Assembly: GCA_029780675.1 (NCBI GenBank)
Contig: JAKOYE010000123.1
Location: 1-64,000 of the forward strand
Direction: 5' to 3'
Origin: Actinomycetes bacterium
GTDB lineage: Bacteria; Actinomycetota; Actinomycetes; Mycobacteriales; Mycobacteriaceae
Length of the DNA: 64,000 nt
Both the position numbers and the translations under genes were made by a program. Numbering within the stretch: position 1 is the first letter of the stretch; every line of letters starts with the position of its first letter. This document shows positions 24,312-33,976 of this stretch, one piece after another. The notes below the pieces were generated by a model. The model ran no database searches, was not told where the DNA came from, and saw nothing but the letters and a program-made list of their open reading frames with translations.

Positions 24312-25488
24312 TGCCGAAGGCACGTTTGCGTTCACCACCGAGCAGCAGGCGCTGCGGTCGGCGGTCCGGAAATTCTGCGAGGCCCACTTCGGTGAGGAAG
24401 CCGCCCGCCGCGTGATGGAGTCCGACCCGCGCTACGACCCGCAGGTTTGGCGGCGGCTGGGCTCCGAACTGGGCGTTCTGGGGATGTCGGTGCCGGAGGA
24501 CGACGGCGGGGTCGGCGGTTCCCTCGTCGACCAGGCGGTGGCGGTCGAGGAGTTCGGGGCGACGCTGGCCTGCGGGCCGCTGTTCGGCACGGTCTATCTG
24601 GCCATCCCGGCCCTGGCGGCGGCTCCGGTCGGGCCGGCCCGGGACGACCTGCTGGCCGCGCTGATCGAGGGTGACCGGACCGCGGCGTTCGCGGTCGTCG
24701 ACCGCGGCGGGGCGTTCGACCCGGCCGCCGTCACGGTCCAGGCCCAGAGCCAGGGCACCGACGAGGACGGCCCCGTCACCCTCACCGGAACTGTGCCGCG
24801 GGTGGTCGATGCCGGCACGGCAGACGAATTGCTCGTCGCCGCAACCGGATCCGCGGGTCTCGGCTTGTACGCCGTACGCGCCGACGCACCCGGTGTGCAG
24901 CGGAACCCATTGGTCACCATGGACCTGACCCGGCCGCAGGCGACGGTCACCCTCGCCGACGCGCCGGGACGGCTGTTGGCCGGTCCGGACTCCGCCGAAC
25001 GGGTGATCACCCGGGCGCTGCAGGTCGGCGCGGCACTGCTCGCCGTCGAGCAGGTCGGCGCGGCCCAGCACCTGCTGGACCTGTCGGTGGACTACGCCAA
25101 GTCACGGCTGCAGTTCGGCCGGCAGATCGGGTCCTTCCAGGCCGTCAAGCACAAACTGGCCGATATGCTCGTCGACCTCGAACATGCCCGCTCAGCGGCC
25201 TACTACGCGGTGTGGGCGCTCGCCGACGGCTCTGACGACCCCGCGCTGGTGACCAGCATCGCGCAGGCGACGGCGTCGACGGCCTTCAGCCGGATCGCCG
25301 CCGACACCATCCAGGTACACGGCGGTATCGGCTTCACCTGGGAGCATCAGGCGCACCTGTACTTCAAACGCGCCGCGACCGACGCCGCCCTGCTCGGCAG
25401 TGCCGAACAGCACCGCGACCGGGTTGCCGAACTCGTGCTGGACACCGCCGTCGCGCAGAGTGGCGCGGTACGGGTCGCCACCGGCTGA
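24304..25488 (+). CDS. Acyl-CoA dehydrogenase, partner subunit
   Basis: A 394-residue acyl-CoA dehydrogenase-fold protein. VDYAKSRLQFGRQIGSFQAVKHKLADM and IQVHGGIGFTWEHQAHLYFKRA are the usual C-terminal motifs. It lacks the EGT catalytic element present in the preceding gene. It is therefore probably the FAD-binding or structural half of a heterotetramer with that protein. The start is GTG 24304, with AAGGAGG about 6 bases upstream; the longer frame reads through the first gene and is not used. The overlap with the first gene implies coupled synthesis in equal amounts. Confidence 0.9.
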   Translation: MASAEGTFAFTTEQQALRSAVRKFCEAHFGEEAARRVMESDPRYDPQVWRRLGSELGVLGMSVPEDDGGVGGSLVDQAVAVEEFGATLACGPLFGTVYLAIPALAAAPVGPARDDLLAALIEGDRTAAFAVVDRGGAFDPAAVTVQAQSQGTDEDGPVTLTGTVPRVVDAGTADELLVAATGSAGLGLYAVRADAPGVQRNPLVTMDLTRPQATVTLADAPGRLLAGPDSAERVITRALQVGAALLAVEQVGAAQHLLDLSVDYAKSRLQFGRQIGSFQAVKHKLADMLVDLEHARSAAYYAVWALADGSDDPALVTSIAQATASTAFSRIAADTIQVHGGIGFTWEHQAHLYFKRAATDAALLGSAEQHRDRVAELVLDTAVAQSGAVRVATG

Positions 25489-25500
25489 GGCCACGCGGCG

Positions 25501-28500
25501 TCACTGCAGGATTGCGTCGATCGCCCGGTAGATCCGCTGCTCGCTGACCGGTCGCGCGGTGCCCAACTGCTGCGCCCACAGGCTCACCCGGAACTCCTCG
25601 ATCAGCCGGGCGATATCGCGCACATCGGCTCCGGCCGCCCGGGTCGGTGTCAATGCCGCGACAAGTTCGCGGTACGCCGCGGTGACCTCGGCGACCCGGG
25701 CCATCCGCTCCCGGTCCGCGGCGATACCGTGCGGCAGCCGCTCCAGCCGCCGGGCGATGGCGGTCAGGTATCGGCTGAGGTCCCCCAGGTGCGCCGCCCC
25801 CGTCGCGGTGACGAACTGGGCTGGGAGCAGCCCGGCGAGCTGAGCCCGGATATCGGCGATCGCGTCCGCCTGCGCAGCCGGCGGATGGGCGGGCAGCGAC
25901 AGTTCGACGGACTGCAGCGCCTCCAGCACCGTCAGCACCCGGGCCGCGATCTGGGCGGTGGTAGAGGCCAATCCGGCACTCACCCGGCGGCGCAGCTCGT
26001 CGAACTCCGCTCTGGTCCACACCGGTCCGAGCGCCAGCACGTCGACGGCAGCCGTGGCGCAGTCCTCCAGCAGATCGGCCAACGCGCCGTCGGGGTTGGT
26101 CCCGAGCATCAGCCGGGTGCGGGTATCGAGTTGCTTCTCAATGGTTTTCACCGGGGAGGGCCCGGCCAGCCGGAGCAGTCTGCGCAATCCGGCCGGCATC
26201 GCGGCGTCACGTTCGGCTTCGGTGGCGAACACCCGGATGTCGACGGCCCGCCCGGTGTCCGTCAGGCCGGGGAACCCGCGGACGTTGAGCCCGTCGACCG
26301 TGCGCTGCACCACCTTCGGCAGTTCCGCCAGATCCTCGGGCCAGGTACGCAGACCGGTGCGCTCCCAATCGCCGGCCACCGCGTCGGCGACCGCCCGCCG
26401 GGCCGGCGCCGCCAACTGGGCCTGCACTGCGGCCAGATCCTTGCTGCGCGCCACCACGGTGCCGTCGGGTGCCTCGACGGCGAAGGTCACCCGTAGGTGC
26501 GCCGGCAGCTTGTCCAGATCGAAGGCGTCGACCGGTACCAGAATCCCGGTGCGCCGGTGCAGTTCCCGTTGTATCGCCTCCAGCAGTGGCTCAGGTCCGG
26601 GTGTGATCGCGGCGAGCAGCGCCCTGGCGGTGTCGGGAGCGGGCACGAAATTGCGCCGCAGGTCCTTGGGCAGCGATTTGATCAGCGCGGTGACGAGTTC
26701 CTCGCGCAAGGCCGGGACCTGCCAACCGAACTCCTCGCCGCCCAGGCGCGCCAGCACGGCGACCGGGACGTGCACCGTCACACCGTCGTCGGCGGCGCTC
26801 GGGTCGAACCGGTAGCTCAGCGGCAACGACAGGTCCCCGGCCTCCCAGTGGTCGGGCCGGTCGGTGTCGGTGGCATCGCTGCGCAGCAGGTCGGATCGGG
26901 TCAGGGTGAGCAGGTCTGGGGTTTTGTGCCGCTGTTTCTTCCACCAGCCGTCGAAGTGCCGCCCGGAGACGACGTCGGCGGGGATGCGGGCGTCGTAGAA
27001 CTCGGCGATCTGATCGTCCCCGACCAGCAGGTCGCGGCGGCGCGTCCGCACCTCCAGTTCGGCCATCTCCGCGCGCAGCCGGGCGTTGTCGGCGAAGAAC
27101 CGGTGCTGGGTCCGCCACTGCCCGTCGACCAGCGCGTGCTGGATGAACAACTCGCGGCACAGTTCCGGGTCCACCGGCGCGTAACTCACCCGCCGGCGGG
27201 CCACCAGGGCCAGTCCGTAGAGCGTCACCCGCTCATAGGCGAGCACCTCCGCGCGTTTGGCGTCCCAGTGCGGCTCGCTGTAACTGCGCGCCACCAGGTG
27301 GCCGGCGACCCGTTCGACCATCTCCGGTTCGACCCGTGCGGCGACCCGGCCGTACAGCCGGCTGGTCTCCACCAGATCGGCCACCACCACCCAGCGCGGT
27401 GGTCGGCGGGTCAGCACCGATCCGGGTGCCAGGACGAAGCGGGTGTTGCGGGCGCCGGTGTACTCCCGGGTCTCGCCCTCGCGCATGCCGACATGGGACA
27501 GCAGCCCCGACACCAGCGCCGCGTGCACCCGGGCGGGGTCGGCAGGCTCGGCGGACTGGGCGGGGTCGGGCTCGTCCCCGCCACGCAGCCCGATCCCCCG
27601 GGCGATCCCGCGCAACTGCCCGACCAGGTCCTGCCACTCCCGGACCCGCAGGTAGTGCAGATACTCCTGTCGGCACATGCGCCGGAATGCACTGCCCGAC
27701 AAGGCCTTCCGCTGCCCCCGCAGATAACCCCAGAGATTGAGGAACGACATGAAGTCGCTGGACTCGTCGGCGAACCGGGCGTGCTTCTGCCGGGCCGCCT
27801 CCTCGGCGTCGATGGGCCGCTCCCGCGGATCCGGGATGGACAGCGCGGCGGCGATCACCAGCACCTCCCGCAGGCATCCCTCGGCGTCGCCTTGCAGGAT
27901 CATCCGGCCCAGTCGCGGGTCGACCGGCAGCTCCGCAAGCCGCCGGCCGAGGCTGGTGATCGACCCGCCGCCGTCGAACGCCCCCAGTTCCTGCAGCAGT
28001 TGCACACCGTCGCGGACGCTGCGGGAATCCGGCGGGTCGATGAACGGGAAATCCGCCACGTCGCCGAGTTGTAGGGCGGCCATCCGCAGGATCACCGCCG
28101 CCAGGTTGGTGCGCAGAATCTCCGGGTCGGTGTACCGCGGCCGAGTGTCGAAGTCCTGCTCGGAGTACAGCCGGATGCACACCCCGGGGGCGGTGCGCCC
28201 GGACCGGCCGGCCCGTTGGGCGGCGGAGGCCTGCGAGATCGGCTCGATCGGCAGCCGCTGCACCTTGGTGCGGCGGCTGTACCGGGAGATCCGCGCGGTC
28301 CCCGGATCGATGACGTAGCGGATGCCGGGCACCGTGAGCGAGGTTTCGGCGACGTTGGTGGCCAACACGATTCGCCGGACCAGCCGGCTGGTGTTGGGGG
28401 CGAACACCTTCATCTGCTCGGCGGTGGACAGCCTGGCGTAGAGCGGCAACACCTCCACCCCGCGAACGGATCCCCGGATCACCTCGGCGGTGTCGCGGAT

Positions 28501-29460
28501 CTCCCGCTCACCGGAGAGGAAGACCAGGACGTCACCGGGCGGTTCGGTGGCGAGCTCTCTGATGGCGTCGATGATCGCCTCGGTCTGATCCCGCGGCTCG
28601 ACCCGAACCACCTCGTGGTCGGGATCGTCGGGATCGTCCGCGCCGTCCGGAACAGCCGCACCCGACGCGGGCAGATCCAAAGGGCGGTAACGGATCTCGA
28701 CGGGATAGGTGCGTCCCGACACCTCGATGATCGGGGCCGGTCCGGCGGCGCCGAAATGCGCGGCGAAACGCTCCGGCGCGATGGTGGCGGAGGTGACGAT
28801 CACCTTCAGGTCCGGCCGGCGCGGTAGCAGCTGTGCCAGGTAGCCGAGCAGGAAGTCGATGTTGAGGCTGCGCTCGTGGGCCTCGTCGAGGATCAGGGTG
28901 TCGTAGCGCAGCAGCCTCCGGTCGCGCTGGATCTCGGCCAGCAGGATGCCGTCGGTCATCAACTTGATCAGCGACCGGTCGCTGACCTGATCGGTGAACC
29001 GGACGCTGTACCCCACCGTCTCCCCCAGCGGGGTGCCCAGTTCCTCGGCGATCCGGGCCGCGACCGTCCGGGCCGCCAGCCGGCGGGGCTGGGTGTGGCC
29101 GATGGTGCCGCGGATGCCCCGGCCCAGTTCCAGGCAGATCTTCGGCAACTGGGTGGTCTTGCCCGAACCGGTCTCGCCGGCGACAACCACCACCTGATGC
29201 TCGCGGATCGCCGCCGCCACCTGGTCGCGGTGCGCGCTGACGGGCAGGTCGGGGTAGCTGATCCGGGGCACCGCCGCGACCCGGGTGGCGACGATCCGCT
29301 CGGCCGCGGCGAACCGGGATTCCAGTTGCCGGAGTTTCTCGGCGCTCACCGCGCCGCGCAGTGACTTCACTTGCCGGCCCAGGCGGGCGGCGTCCCGGTA
29401 GGTCAGCCCGTCCAGTCTGGCGCGCAATGCGCGCATCTCGGCACCGGACCCTTGGGACAC
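25501..29460 (-). CDS. hrpA: ATP-dependent RNA helicase HrpA
   Basis: A 1319-residue DEAH-box helicase of normal HrpA length. The Walker A GETGSGKT is at 95-102 and DEAH at 192-195. SATIAPERF is motif III, and QRAGRSGRTAPGVCIRLYS is motif VI with the arginine finger. The HA2/OB-fold and the large DUF3418 C-terminal region of HrpA follow. It unwinds or remodels RNA in the cytoplasm. The GTG at 29460 lies 7 bases after a TATCCT -10, suggesting a leaderless start; ATG 29436 is an alternative. It converges with the FadE operon, with 12 bases between the stops. Confidence 0.96.
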   Translation of the reverse strand: MSQGSGAEMRALRARLDGLTYRDAARLGRQVKSLRGAVSAEKLRQLESRFAAAERIVATRVAAVPRISYPDLPVSAHRDQVAAAIREHQVVVVAGETGSGKTTQLPKICLELGRGIRGTIGHTQPRRLAARTVAARIAEELGTPLGETVGYSVRFTDQVSDRSLIKLMTDGILLAEIQRDRRLLRYDTLILDEAHERSLNIDFLLGYLAQLLPRRPDLKVIVTSATIAPERFAAHFGAAGPAPIIEVSGRTYPVEIRYRPLDLPASGAAVPDGADDPDDPDHEVVRVEPRDQTEAIIDAIRELATEPPGDVLVFLSGEREIRDTAEVIRGSVRGVEVLPLYARLSTAEQMKVFAPNTSRLVRRIVLATNVAETSLTVPGIRYVIDPGTARISRYSRRTKVQRLPIEPISQASAAQRAGRSGRTAPGVCIRLYSEQDFDTRPRYTDPEILRTNLAAVILRMAALQLGDVADFPFIDPPDSRSVRDGVQLLQELGAFDGGGSITSLGRRLAELPVDPRLGRMILQGDAEGCLREVLVIAAALSIPDPRERPIDAEEAARQKHARFADESSDFMSFLNLWGYLRGQRKALSGSAFRRMCRQEYLHYLRVREWQDLVGQLRGIARGIGLRGGDEPDPAQSAEPADPARVHAALVSGLLSHVGMREGETREYTGARNTRFVLAPGSVLTRRPPRWVVVADLVETSRLYGRVAARVEPEMVERVAGHLVARSYSEPHWDAKRAEVLAYERVTLYGLALVARRRVSYAPVDPELCRELFIQHALVDGQWRTQHRFFADNARLRAEMAELEVRTRRRDLLVGDDQIAEFYDARIPADVVSGRHFDGWWKKQRHKTPDLLTLTRSDLLRSDATDTDRPDHWEAGDLSLPLSYRFDPSAADDGVTVHVPVAVLARLGGEEFGWQVPALREELVTALIKSLPKDLRRNFVPAPDTARALLAAITPGPEPLLEAIQRELHRRTGILVPVDAFDLDKLPAHLRVTFAVEAPDGTVVARSKDLAAVQAQLAAPARRAVADAVAGDWERTGLRTWPEDLAELPKVVQRTVDGLNVRGFPGLTDTGRAVDIRVFATEAERDAAMPAGLRRLLRLAGPSPVKTIEKQLDTRTRLMLGTNPDGALADLLEDCATAAVDVLALGPVWTRAEFDELRRRVSAGLASTTAQIAARVLTVLEALQSVELSLPAHPPAAQADAIADIRAQLAGLLPAQFVTATGAAHLGDLSRYLTAIARRLERLPHGIAADRERMARVAEVTAAYRELVAALTPTRAAGADVRDIARLIEEFRVSLWAQQLGTARPVSEQRIYRAIDAILQ

Positions 29461-29467
29461 TCAGACG

Positions 29468-29473
29468 AGGATA
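29468..29473 (-). promoter_or_regulatory. -10 element of hrpA
   Basis: TATCCT on the minus strand, 7 bases before the GTG at 29460, consistent with a leaderless hrpA transcript. Confidence 0.5.
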
Positions 29474-29511
29474 GGGCCAGCACGGACCGGACGGGATGGA
29501 AGGGAACAGCC

Positions 29512-29673
29512 ATGACAACCGCGCTGATCATCGGCGGCCTGGTGCTGGTGGGCCTGGGCCTCGTCGCCAGCCAACTGATCCGGCTCAAGGACTGGCTGGA
29601 CCGTCAGCCGCCCGTGGAACCGCCGCCGGCCGAGCCGCCCGCGGAGCAACCCCGGCCGGACGCCGAACCGTAG
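29512..29673 (+). CDS. Small single-pass membrane protein
   Basis: A 53-residue protein. A hydrophobic segment (IIGGLVLVGLGLVASQLI) starts at residue 6. A short basic-amphipathic piece (RLKDWLDRQ) and a Pro/Glu-rich tail with three PPxEP-like units follow. GGAAGGGA lies about 7 bases before the ATG. It is divergent from hrpA and its stop is 5 bases from the stop of the convergent gene at 29678. The family is unknown, but the architecture and ribosome site argue that it is real. Confidence 0.65.
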   Translation: MTTALIIGGLVLVGLGLVASQLIRLKDWLDRQPPVEPPPAEPPAEQPRPDAEP

Positions 29674-29677
29674 CGCT

Positions 29678-30445
29678 TCAGCGGGGCGGGTCGCCGCGCC
29701 AGAAGAAGCTGTTGACGTACTTGCCCATGTCCTGGGCGATCTGCAGGTTGGCCGGGGAGGGCGGTCCCGGCCCGTTTCCGGGGGCGAACTCCCGGAACGG
29801 CCCGGCCGCGGCGGCGATCAGCGCCAGATCGTTCTTCACGGCGGCGATGACGATCACCCGGGTCGCGTCCGCGCGGTTCACCGACCCCAGCGGCTGGAAA
29901 TCGGCCACCACCCCGTACCCGAGGTGGTAGCCCACGGTGGCGTTCGGCAGTTCATAGGAGGTCACCGCGTTGGGAAATGCGCCCTGCATGAACTGCTCGA
30001 CGACCTGCCGGGCATTGCGGCCCTCAGCGGGCTGGGAGAACAGCCGCAGCGTCCCGCCGTCACCGGCGGTCAATTCGGCGGTGACGCCGTTGGCGTCGGT
30101 GGTGACGTTGTAGGCGGCACCGGCAACCGGGTAGGACACCGAGAAGGACCCATCGGGTGCGGTGAACCGCGGGTTGGTGGCGACCGGCAGCCCGGTGGGC
30201 GGGCTGCCACAGTCCGGCGGGCACACGTAGCGGGTGGGCACGTTGGCGACCCGGGCGTCGATCAGCGTGAGAATCAGCATCGCGGCAACCAGGCAGAGCA
30301 CCCACACGCCCAGGGTGAGGAAGTACCTCGGACCCCGGGTGCGCCTGGCCCGGTAGCGCCCGTGCGGCAGGGCGTAACCGTCGAAGGTGCCGTCGAGGGT
30401 GCCCACCGGTTCACCGTTTCCGGGAGCCCGCTTCCGGCCGGTCAC
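29678..30445 (-). CDS. Single-pass membrane protein with extracytoplasmic domain, unknown function
   Basis: A 255-residue protein. About 42 residues of basic cytoplasmic tail are followed by one membrane segment (FLTLGVWVLCLVAAMLILTLI). A soluble domain outside carries two Cys (YVCPPDCGSPP) and the repeated phrases RFTAPDGSFSVSYPV and VVADFQPLGSVNRADATRVIVIAAVKND. That domain resembles lipoprotein-like folds in mycobacterial exported proteins, but I cannot name the family. Its ATG overlaps the stop of the S53 peptidase in ATGA, so it is the third gene of that operon and may be its partner or substrate. Confidence 0.75.
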   Translation of the reverse strand: MTGRKRAPGNGEPVGTLDGTFDGYALPHGRYRARRTRGPRYFLTLGVWVLCLVAAMLILTLIDARVANVPTRYVCPPDCGSPPTGLPVATNPRFTAPDGSFSVSYPVAGAAYNVTTDANGVTAELTAGDGGTLRLFSQPAEGRNARQVVEQFMQGAFPNAVTSYELPNATVGYHLGYGVVADFQPLGSVNRADATRVIVIAAVKNDLALIAAAAGPFREFAPGNGPGPPSPANLQIAQDMGKYVNSFFWRGDPPR

Positions 30446-32049
30446 CGGTTCACCGAACGGCGCAGCATGATGTCCTTGACCAGGTTCTCGACGTTGGGGG
30501 TACCCAGCCCGGTCACCATGTCGAATCCGCTTCCGCCCGGGCTGATGGCGTTACCGCCGAGTTGGATGTCCCGGAAGGCGGGCACCGCCGACCCCTTGGC
30601 CACCTGGTAGAGGACGGGGTTGAGCTCGCCGAGGGGTTCCAGCCCCTGCCCGTCGAGGGTGTCGTTCATCACCGCGGCCAGACCCGCCCAGACCGGCGCC
30701 GCCTGGGAGGTGCCGCCGCCGACGAACACCTGCTGGTTGTACACGAACTTCACCCCGGTGAACGGGTCGGCGACGGCGGAGACGTCGGGAACCAGTCGGC
30801 GGTCGGTCGGCCCGGCACTGGAGTTGACGGTCTGCCACGGCGGCCGGGCGAACAGGGTGGACGCCCCTCCGGCGGTGCCCTGGGTGAGCGGTACGTCGTA
30901 CCAGGCCTGCTCGGCCAGCCATTCGCCGTTCGCGGTGGTGGACAACGTGGTTCCCCCTACCGACGTCATTTCCGGCAGCGAGGCGACCGCGTCGACGCCG
31001 ACATCATCCGGGCTGGGCGGGTCGGACCAGATCTTGCCGCCGCGGCACTCGAGGCCGGCCAGGTCGCCGGTGGCGTCGAAGGCGGTGGTGCCGCGGCGCA
31101 CGGCGGCGGCCAGCGCGGCGCGTACCGGGGCCAGGTCGGCGGGGGTGAAGAGCCGGTCGCAGCCCCAACCGATGGACAGGCTCCAGATCGCTCCCGGGAA
31201 CTGCCGGTCCACCGACTCCATCAGCCGGCCGACCTTCTCCAGGCTGCCGCCGTCCTCGACGGTCGAACGGGCGTTGACCATGACCAGCTTTGCGCCCGGC
31301 GCGACGGCGTGGATCATCTGCAGGTCCATGGTGGACTCACCGGTGCGTTGGCTCGGCATGCCGCCCACCACCTCCACCTCCAACGGCGGCAGGTCGAACC
31401 ACTCGGTGAAACTGTCCATATCCTGCTGGTTGAACCCGTCGAAGCTGAACACCACCACCGTCGTGCCCGCACCGGTGTACCCGGCGGCGGTCAACGGGTC
31501 GACGTTGTACGCGGTGAGCAGTTGCGACGGGAGCAATCCGCCGTCGGGAACGTCGCGCGGCGGGGTCGGCGGCAGCGCCGTCCGGTAGGGGGCGTAACCG
31601 AGGATCCGGCCCATCCCGGCGACCTCGGCGCGGGTCGCCGGCGGCACATTCGGCTGCTGCGGCGAAGCGTAGAAGACGCGGCCCGGTTCCGGTCCGCTCA
31701 GCGCCCGGTAGTCGTGCACCGCCACGCCGAACGCGTCCGCCACGGCCGACGGCGGCCCTTCGAGGATCGCCCAGTCGTCCCCGTCCCGCCAGCGCACCGA
31801 CAGGCCGCGGGCCTCCGCCCAGCGGGTCAGCCGGACCGGCTGGGCGGCCCGGTTCAGCGCGGCGGTCAGCTGAACCCGCTCGCCCCGGGCCGGACCGAGG
31901 TCGCCGGCCTCGTCGAGCAGCCGGGCGTAGGGGCCACCGATCACCACAGCCGGTTCCGACGGCGCGGGCTGGTCGGCACCGACCAGCCCGAGGGTCACCA
32001 CCGCGACGGCGGCCGTCGCCGCCGCGGTGAGCACCCATCGACGAGTCAT
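30442..32049 (-). CDS. S53-family serine peptidase (sedolisin/kumamolisin type), exported
   Basis: A 535-residue protein. A signal peptide (VLTAAATAAVAVVTLGLVGA) is followed by a pro-domain (about 40-190) with the activation-domain phrase FGVAVHDYRA. In the catalytic domain Glu and Asp are four apart in GESTMDLQMIHAVAPGAKL, the oxyanion Asp is probably in WGCDRL, and the Ser is in GGGTSQAAPVWAG. The C-terminal calcium region ends near GFDMVTGLGTPNV. These enzymes are acid-active proteases released outside the cell. The start at ATG 32049 is six bases after the acyltransferase stop. The longer frame merely reads the preceding gene. Confidence 0.9.
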   Translation of the reverse strand: MTRRWVLTAAATAAVAVVTLGLVGADQPAPSEPAVVIGGPYARLLDEAGDLGPARGERVQLTAALNRAAQPVRLTRWAEARGLSVRWRDGDDWAILEGPPSAVADAFGVAVHDYRALSGPEPGRVFYASPQQPNVPPATRAEVAGMGRILGYAPYRTALPPTPPRDVPDGGLLPSQLLTAYNVDPLTAAGYTGAGTTVVVFSFDGFNQQDMDSFTEWFDLPPLEVEVVGGMPSQRTGESTMDLQMIHAVAPGAKLVMVNARSTVEDGGSLEKVGRLMESVDRQFPGAIWSLSIGWGCDRLFTPADLAPVRAALAAAVRRGTTAFDATGDLAGLECRGGKIWSDPPSPDDVGVDAVASLPEMTSVGGTTLSTTANGEWLAEQAWYDVPLTQGTAGGASTLFARPPWQTVNSSAGPTDRRLVPDVSAVADPFTGVKFVYNQQVFVGGGTSQAAPVWAGLAAVMNDTLDGQGLEPLGELNPVLYQVAKGSAVPAFRDIQLGGNAISPGGSGFDMVTGLGTPNVENLVKDIMLRRSVNR

Positions 32050-32054
32050 CGGAT

Positions 32055-33929
32055 TCAGATCCGGACGGAGAGCTGGTCGTAGATGAGCGGGGCGATCCGG
32101 GCCGCCATGTAGGCGTGGCCGGCATCGGTGGGGTGGACCCCGTCCGCGCCGATCAGGTCCGGGCGCCCGACGAACCAGCCCTCGGCGATCGGGTCGACGA
32201 ACACCGCCCCGGCCGCGATGGCCTGCTCGCGCAGCCGGTCCCGGATCGTCAACACCTCCGGCGGTGGGGCCGCGGTCGGCCACGGCGGCCCGATCACCAG
32301 CAGTTTCGCCGCCGGAGCGATCGTGCGCGCCAGCCGGAAGGCGTCCCCGGCAAGTCCGGGTAGCAGCTGCGGGTCGACGGGCTGGTCGTTGCGGGAACCG
32401 AAGAACAGCACCAGTTCGTCGACCGGCCGCACCGCCCTCGCCACCAGGTCGATGAACACACTTCCCGCGTTGCCGCGGCGGCCGTACCCGGCCCCACCCT
32501 CGGCGGCGACGGCGGCGTCCACCACCACGCCCTCGGCGGCGAGCAGCTGACGAGCGATCTCGGTCCAGCCCTGCGGTCCGTTACCGCCCTCTGCGGCTCC
32601 GGCGGTGTACGAATCCCCGATGATGGCGATCTCGCTGACCGCCGCTGCCCGGGCGGCGGGGATGCCGGTGCCGCCCTGCAGACCGGCCAGCACGGCGATC
32701 GCCATGACCCCCGCCGCCGCACCGCGCAGGACTCCCCCGCCCTCCTGCCCCGCCGCACCCTCCGCCGCGGGGGTTGCGGGGGTCTGGCGCACATCGCCGG
32801 TGTCGATCATCCGCCGCATCCAGCGGCGGGCCGGTTCCTCGACGACGTGGTAGAGCAGCATCGCGAGAAGCACGGCCGCCGCGATGAGCCCGACCACCAC
32901 CACTTTGGCCACCGACTTCGGCATCACGATCTGGTATTGGGCCACCGCCCAGTTCCAGGCGGTGTGCACCGGTTCGTGAATCATGTAGAGACTGAACGAA
33001 ATCTTCCCGCCGTAGCTGAAAGCCCGGGTGGACAGCAGCGCCGGTAGCGAGCCGGCCCCCAGGGCGAGCGTGACCACCAGCGGAAGGAACAGCACCGACA
33101 CCAGCGCGCCGGAGTCGACCATGCCCGGCACCGGGTGTTCGGCGTAGTGGTAGAGGCCGCCGATCAGGGCGGCGCCCAGCAGCACCGACAGATAGCCGGC
33201 GATCCGGCGGCCGCGGTCTCCGATCCGCAGTCGTCGCACCGCCGCGCAGGCCAGCGCCCCGGCGGTGAACTGCGCGAGGATCCTCGGCAGCCAACTCCAC
33301 GGTGTGTAGAGCACCCCGCTGGCGAGCAGCAGAAGGATGGGCGGCAGCGCCGCCACGACGGCCAGCGCGAACAGGCTCCGGGCCCGCGAGACGGCGGCGA
33401 TCCGGTAGATCACCACGACCAGCCCGCCGAAGAGCAGGTAGGCCAACCACTCCGCGCTGATCGACCAGGCCGGGCCGTCCCAACTGGTGCCGTCGAAGAA
33501 CGGTTCGAACCACAGCTGCACCATGAAGAACTGCCGGACATAGCTGATCGCGGTCAGCTTCTCGGCATCCGGCGAGGGAACGTCCCCGACGTGCAGGGTG
33601 ACGATGATCCACAGCGCGGCCAGGTGCATCGTGACGAGGTATACCGGCCACACCCGGGACAGCCGCAACCACAGAAAGTGCAGCGTCGCCCGACCGGACC
33701 AGGTCGGCCCCATCCGGTCCAGGTAGTTCCAGGTCAGCACGAAACCGCTGAGGATGAAGAACAGGTCGACGCCCTGGGCGCCGGCGTCCAGAAGCGGCGC
33801 GAGGTCGTCCCGCAACCGCGGCGAGGCGTCCCAGAGCAGCGGCCGGAAGTGGAACAGCACCACCCACAGCGCCGCGACGATGCGCAGCCCGGTCAGCGCT
33901 CTGATCTCTCCGGTCCGCACGGCACCCAT
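32055..33929 (-). CDS. Membrane acyltransferase (AT3) fused to an SGNH hydrolase domain
   Basis: A 624-residue protein. Residues 1-375 are an acyltransferase-3 domain with about 10 membrane segments. It opens EIRALTGLRIVAALWVVLFHFRP, which contains the conserved His. After a Gly/Ala linker comes an SGNH domain with GDSYTAGAAEGG and DGVHPTDAGHAYMA, giving the Ser, Asp and His. OatA-like proteins with this layout O-acetylate peptidoglycan or glycans. The acyl group is moved across the membrane by the first domain and transferred by the second. It leads the operon with the S53 peptidase. Confidence 0.92.
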   Translation of the reverse strand: MGAVRTGEIRALTGLRIVAALWVVLFHFRPLLWDASPRLRDDLAPLLDAGAQGVDLFFILSGFVLTWNYLDRMGPTWSGRATLHFLWLRLSRVWPVYLVTMHLAALWIIVTLHVGDVPSPDAEKLTAISYVRQFFMVQLWFEPFFDGTSWDGPAWSISAEWLAYLLFGGLVVVIYRIAAVSRARSLFALAVVAALPPILLLLASGVLYTPWSWLPRILAQFTAGALACAAVRRLRIGDRGRRIAGYLSVLLGAALIGGLYHYAEHPVPGMVDSGALVSVLFLPLVVTLALGAGSLPALLSTRAFSYGGKISFSLYMIHEPVHTAWNWAVAQYQIVMPKSVAKVVVVGLIAAAVLLAMLLYHVVEEPARRWMRRMIDTGDVRQTPATPAAEGAAGQEGGGVLRGAAAGVMAIAVLAGLQGGTGIPAARAAAVSEIAIIGDSYTAGAAEGGNGPQGWTEIARQLLAAEGVVVDAAVAAEGGAGYGRRGNAGSVFIDLVARAVRPVDELVLFFGSRNDQPVDPQLLPGLAGDAFRLARTIAPAAKLLVIGPPWPTAAPPPEVLTIRDRLREQAIAAGAVFVDPIAEGWFVGRPDLIGADGVHPTDAGHAYMAARIAPLIYDQLSVRI

Positions 33930-33976
33930 TCTCGGGCAAGTCCGGGCGCGCGGTGCGCGCGGCGGGCGTGTTTCGC

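Noticed and set aside
26497..28074. A 525-residue plus-strand frame inside hrpA
   Set aside because: It is antisense to the helicase domain; no motif and an unlikely composition.
29404..29511. Upstream extension of the 53-residue membrane protein
   Set aside because: It runs antisense through the hrpA start, while a good ribosome site sits before ATG 29512.
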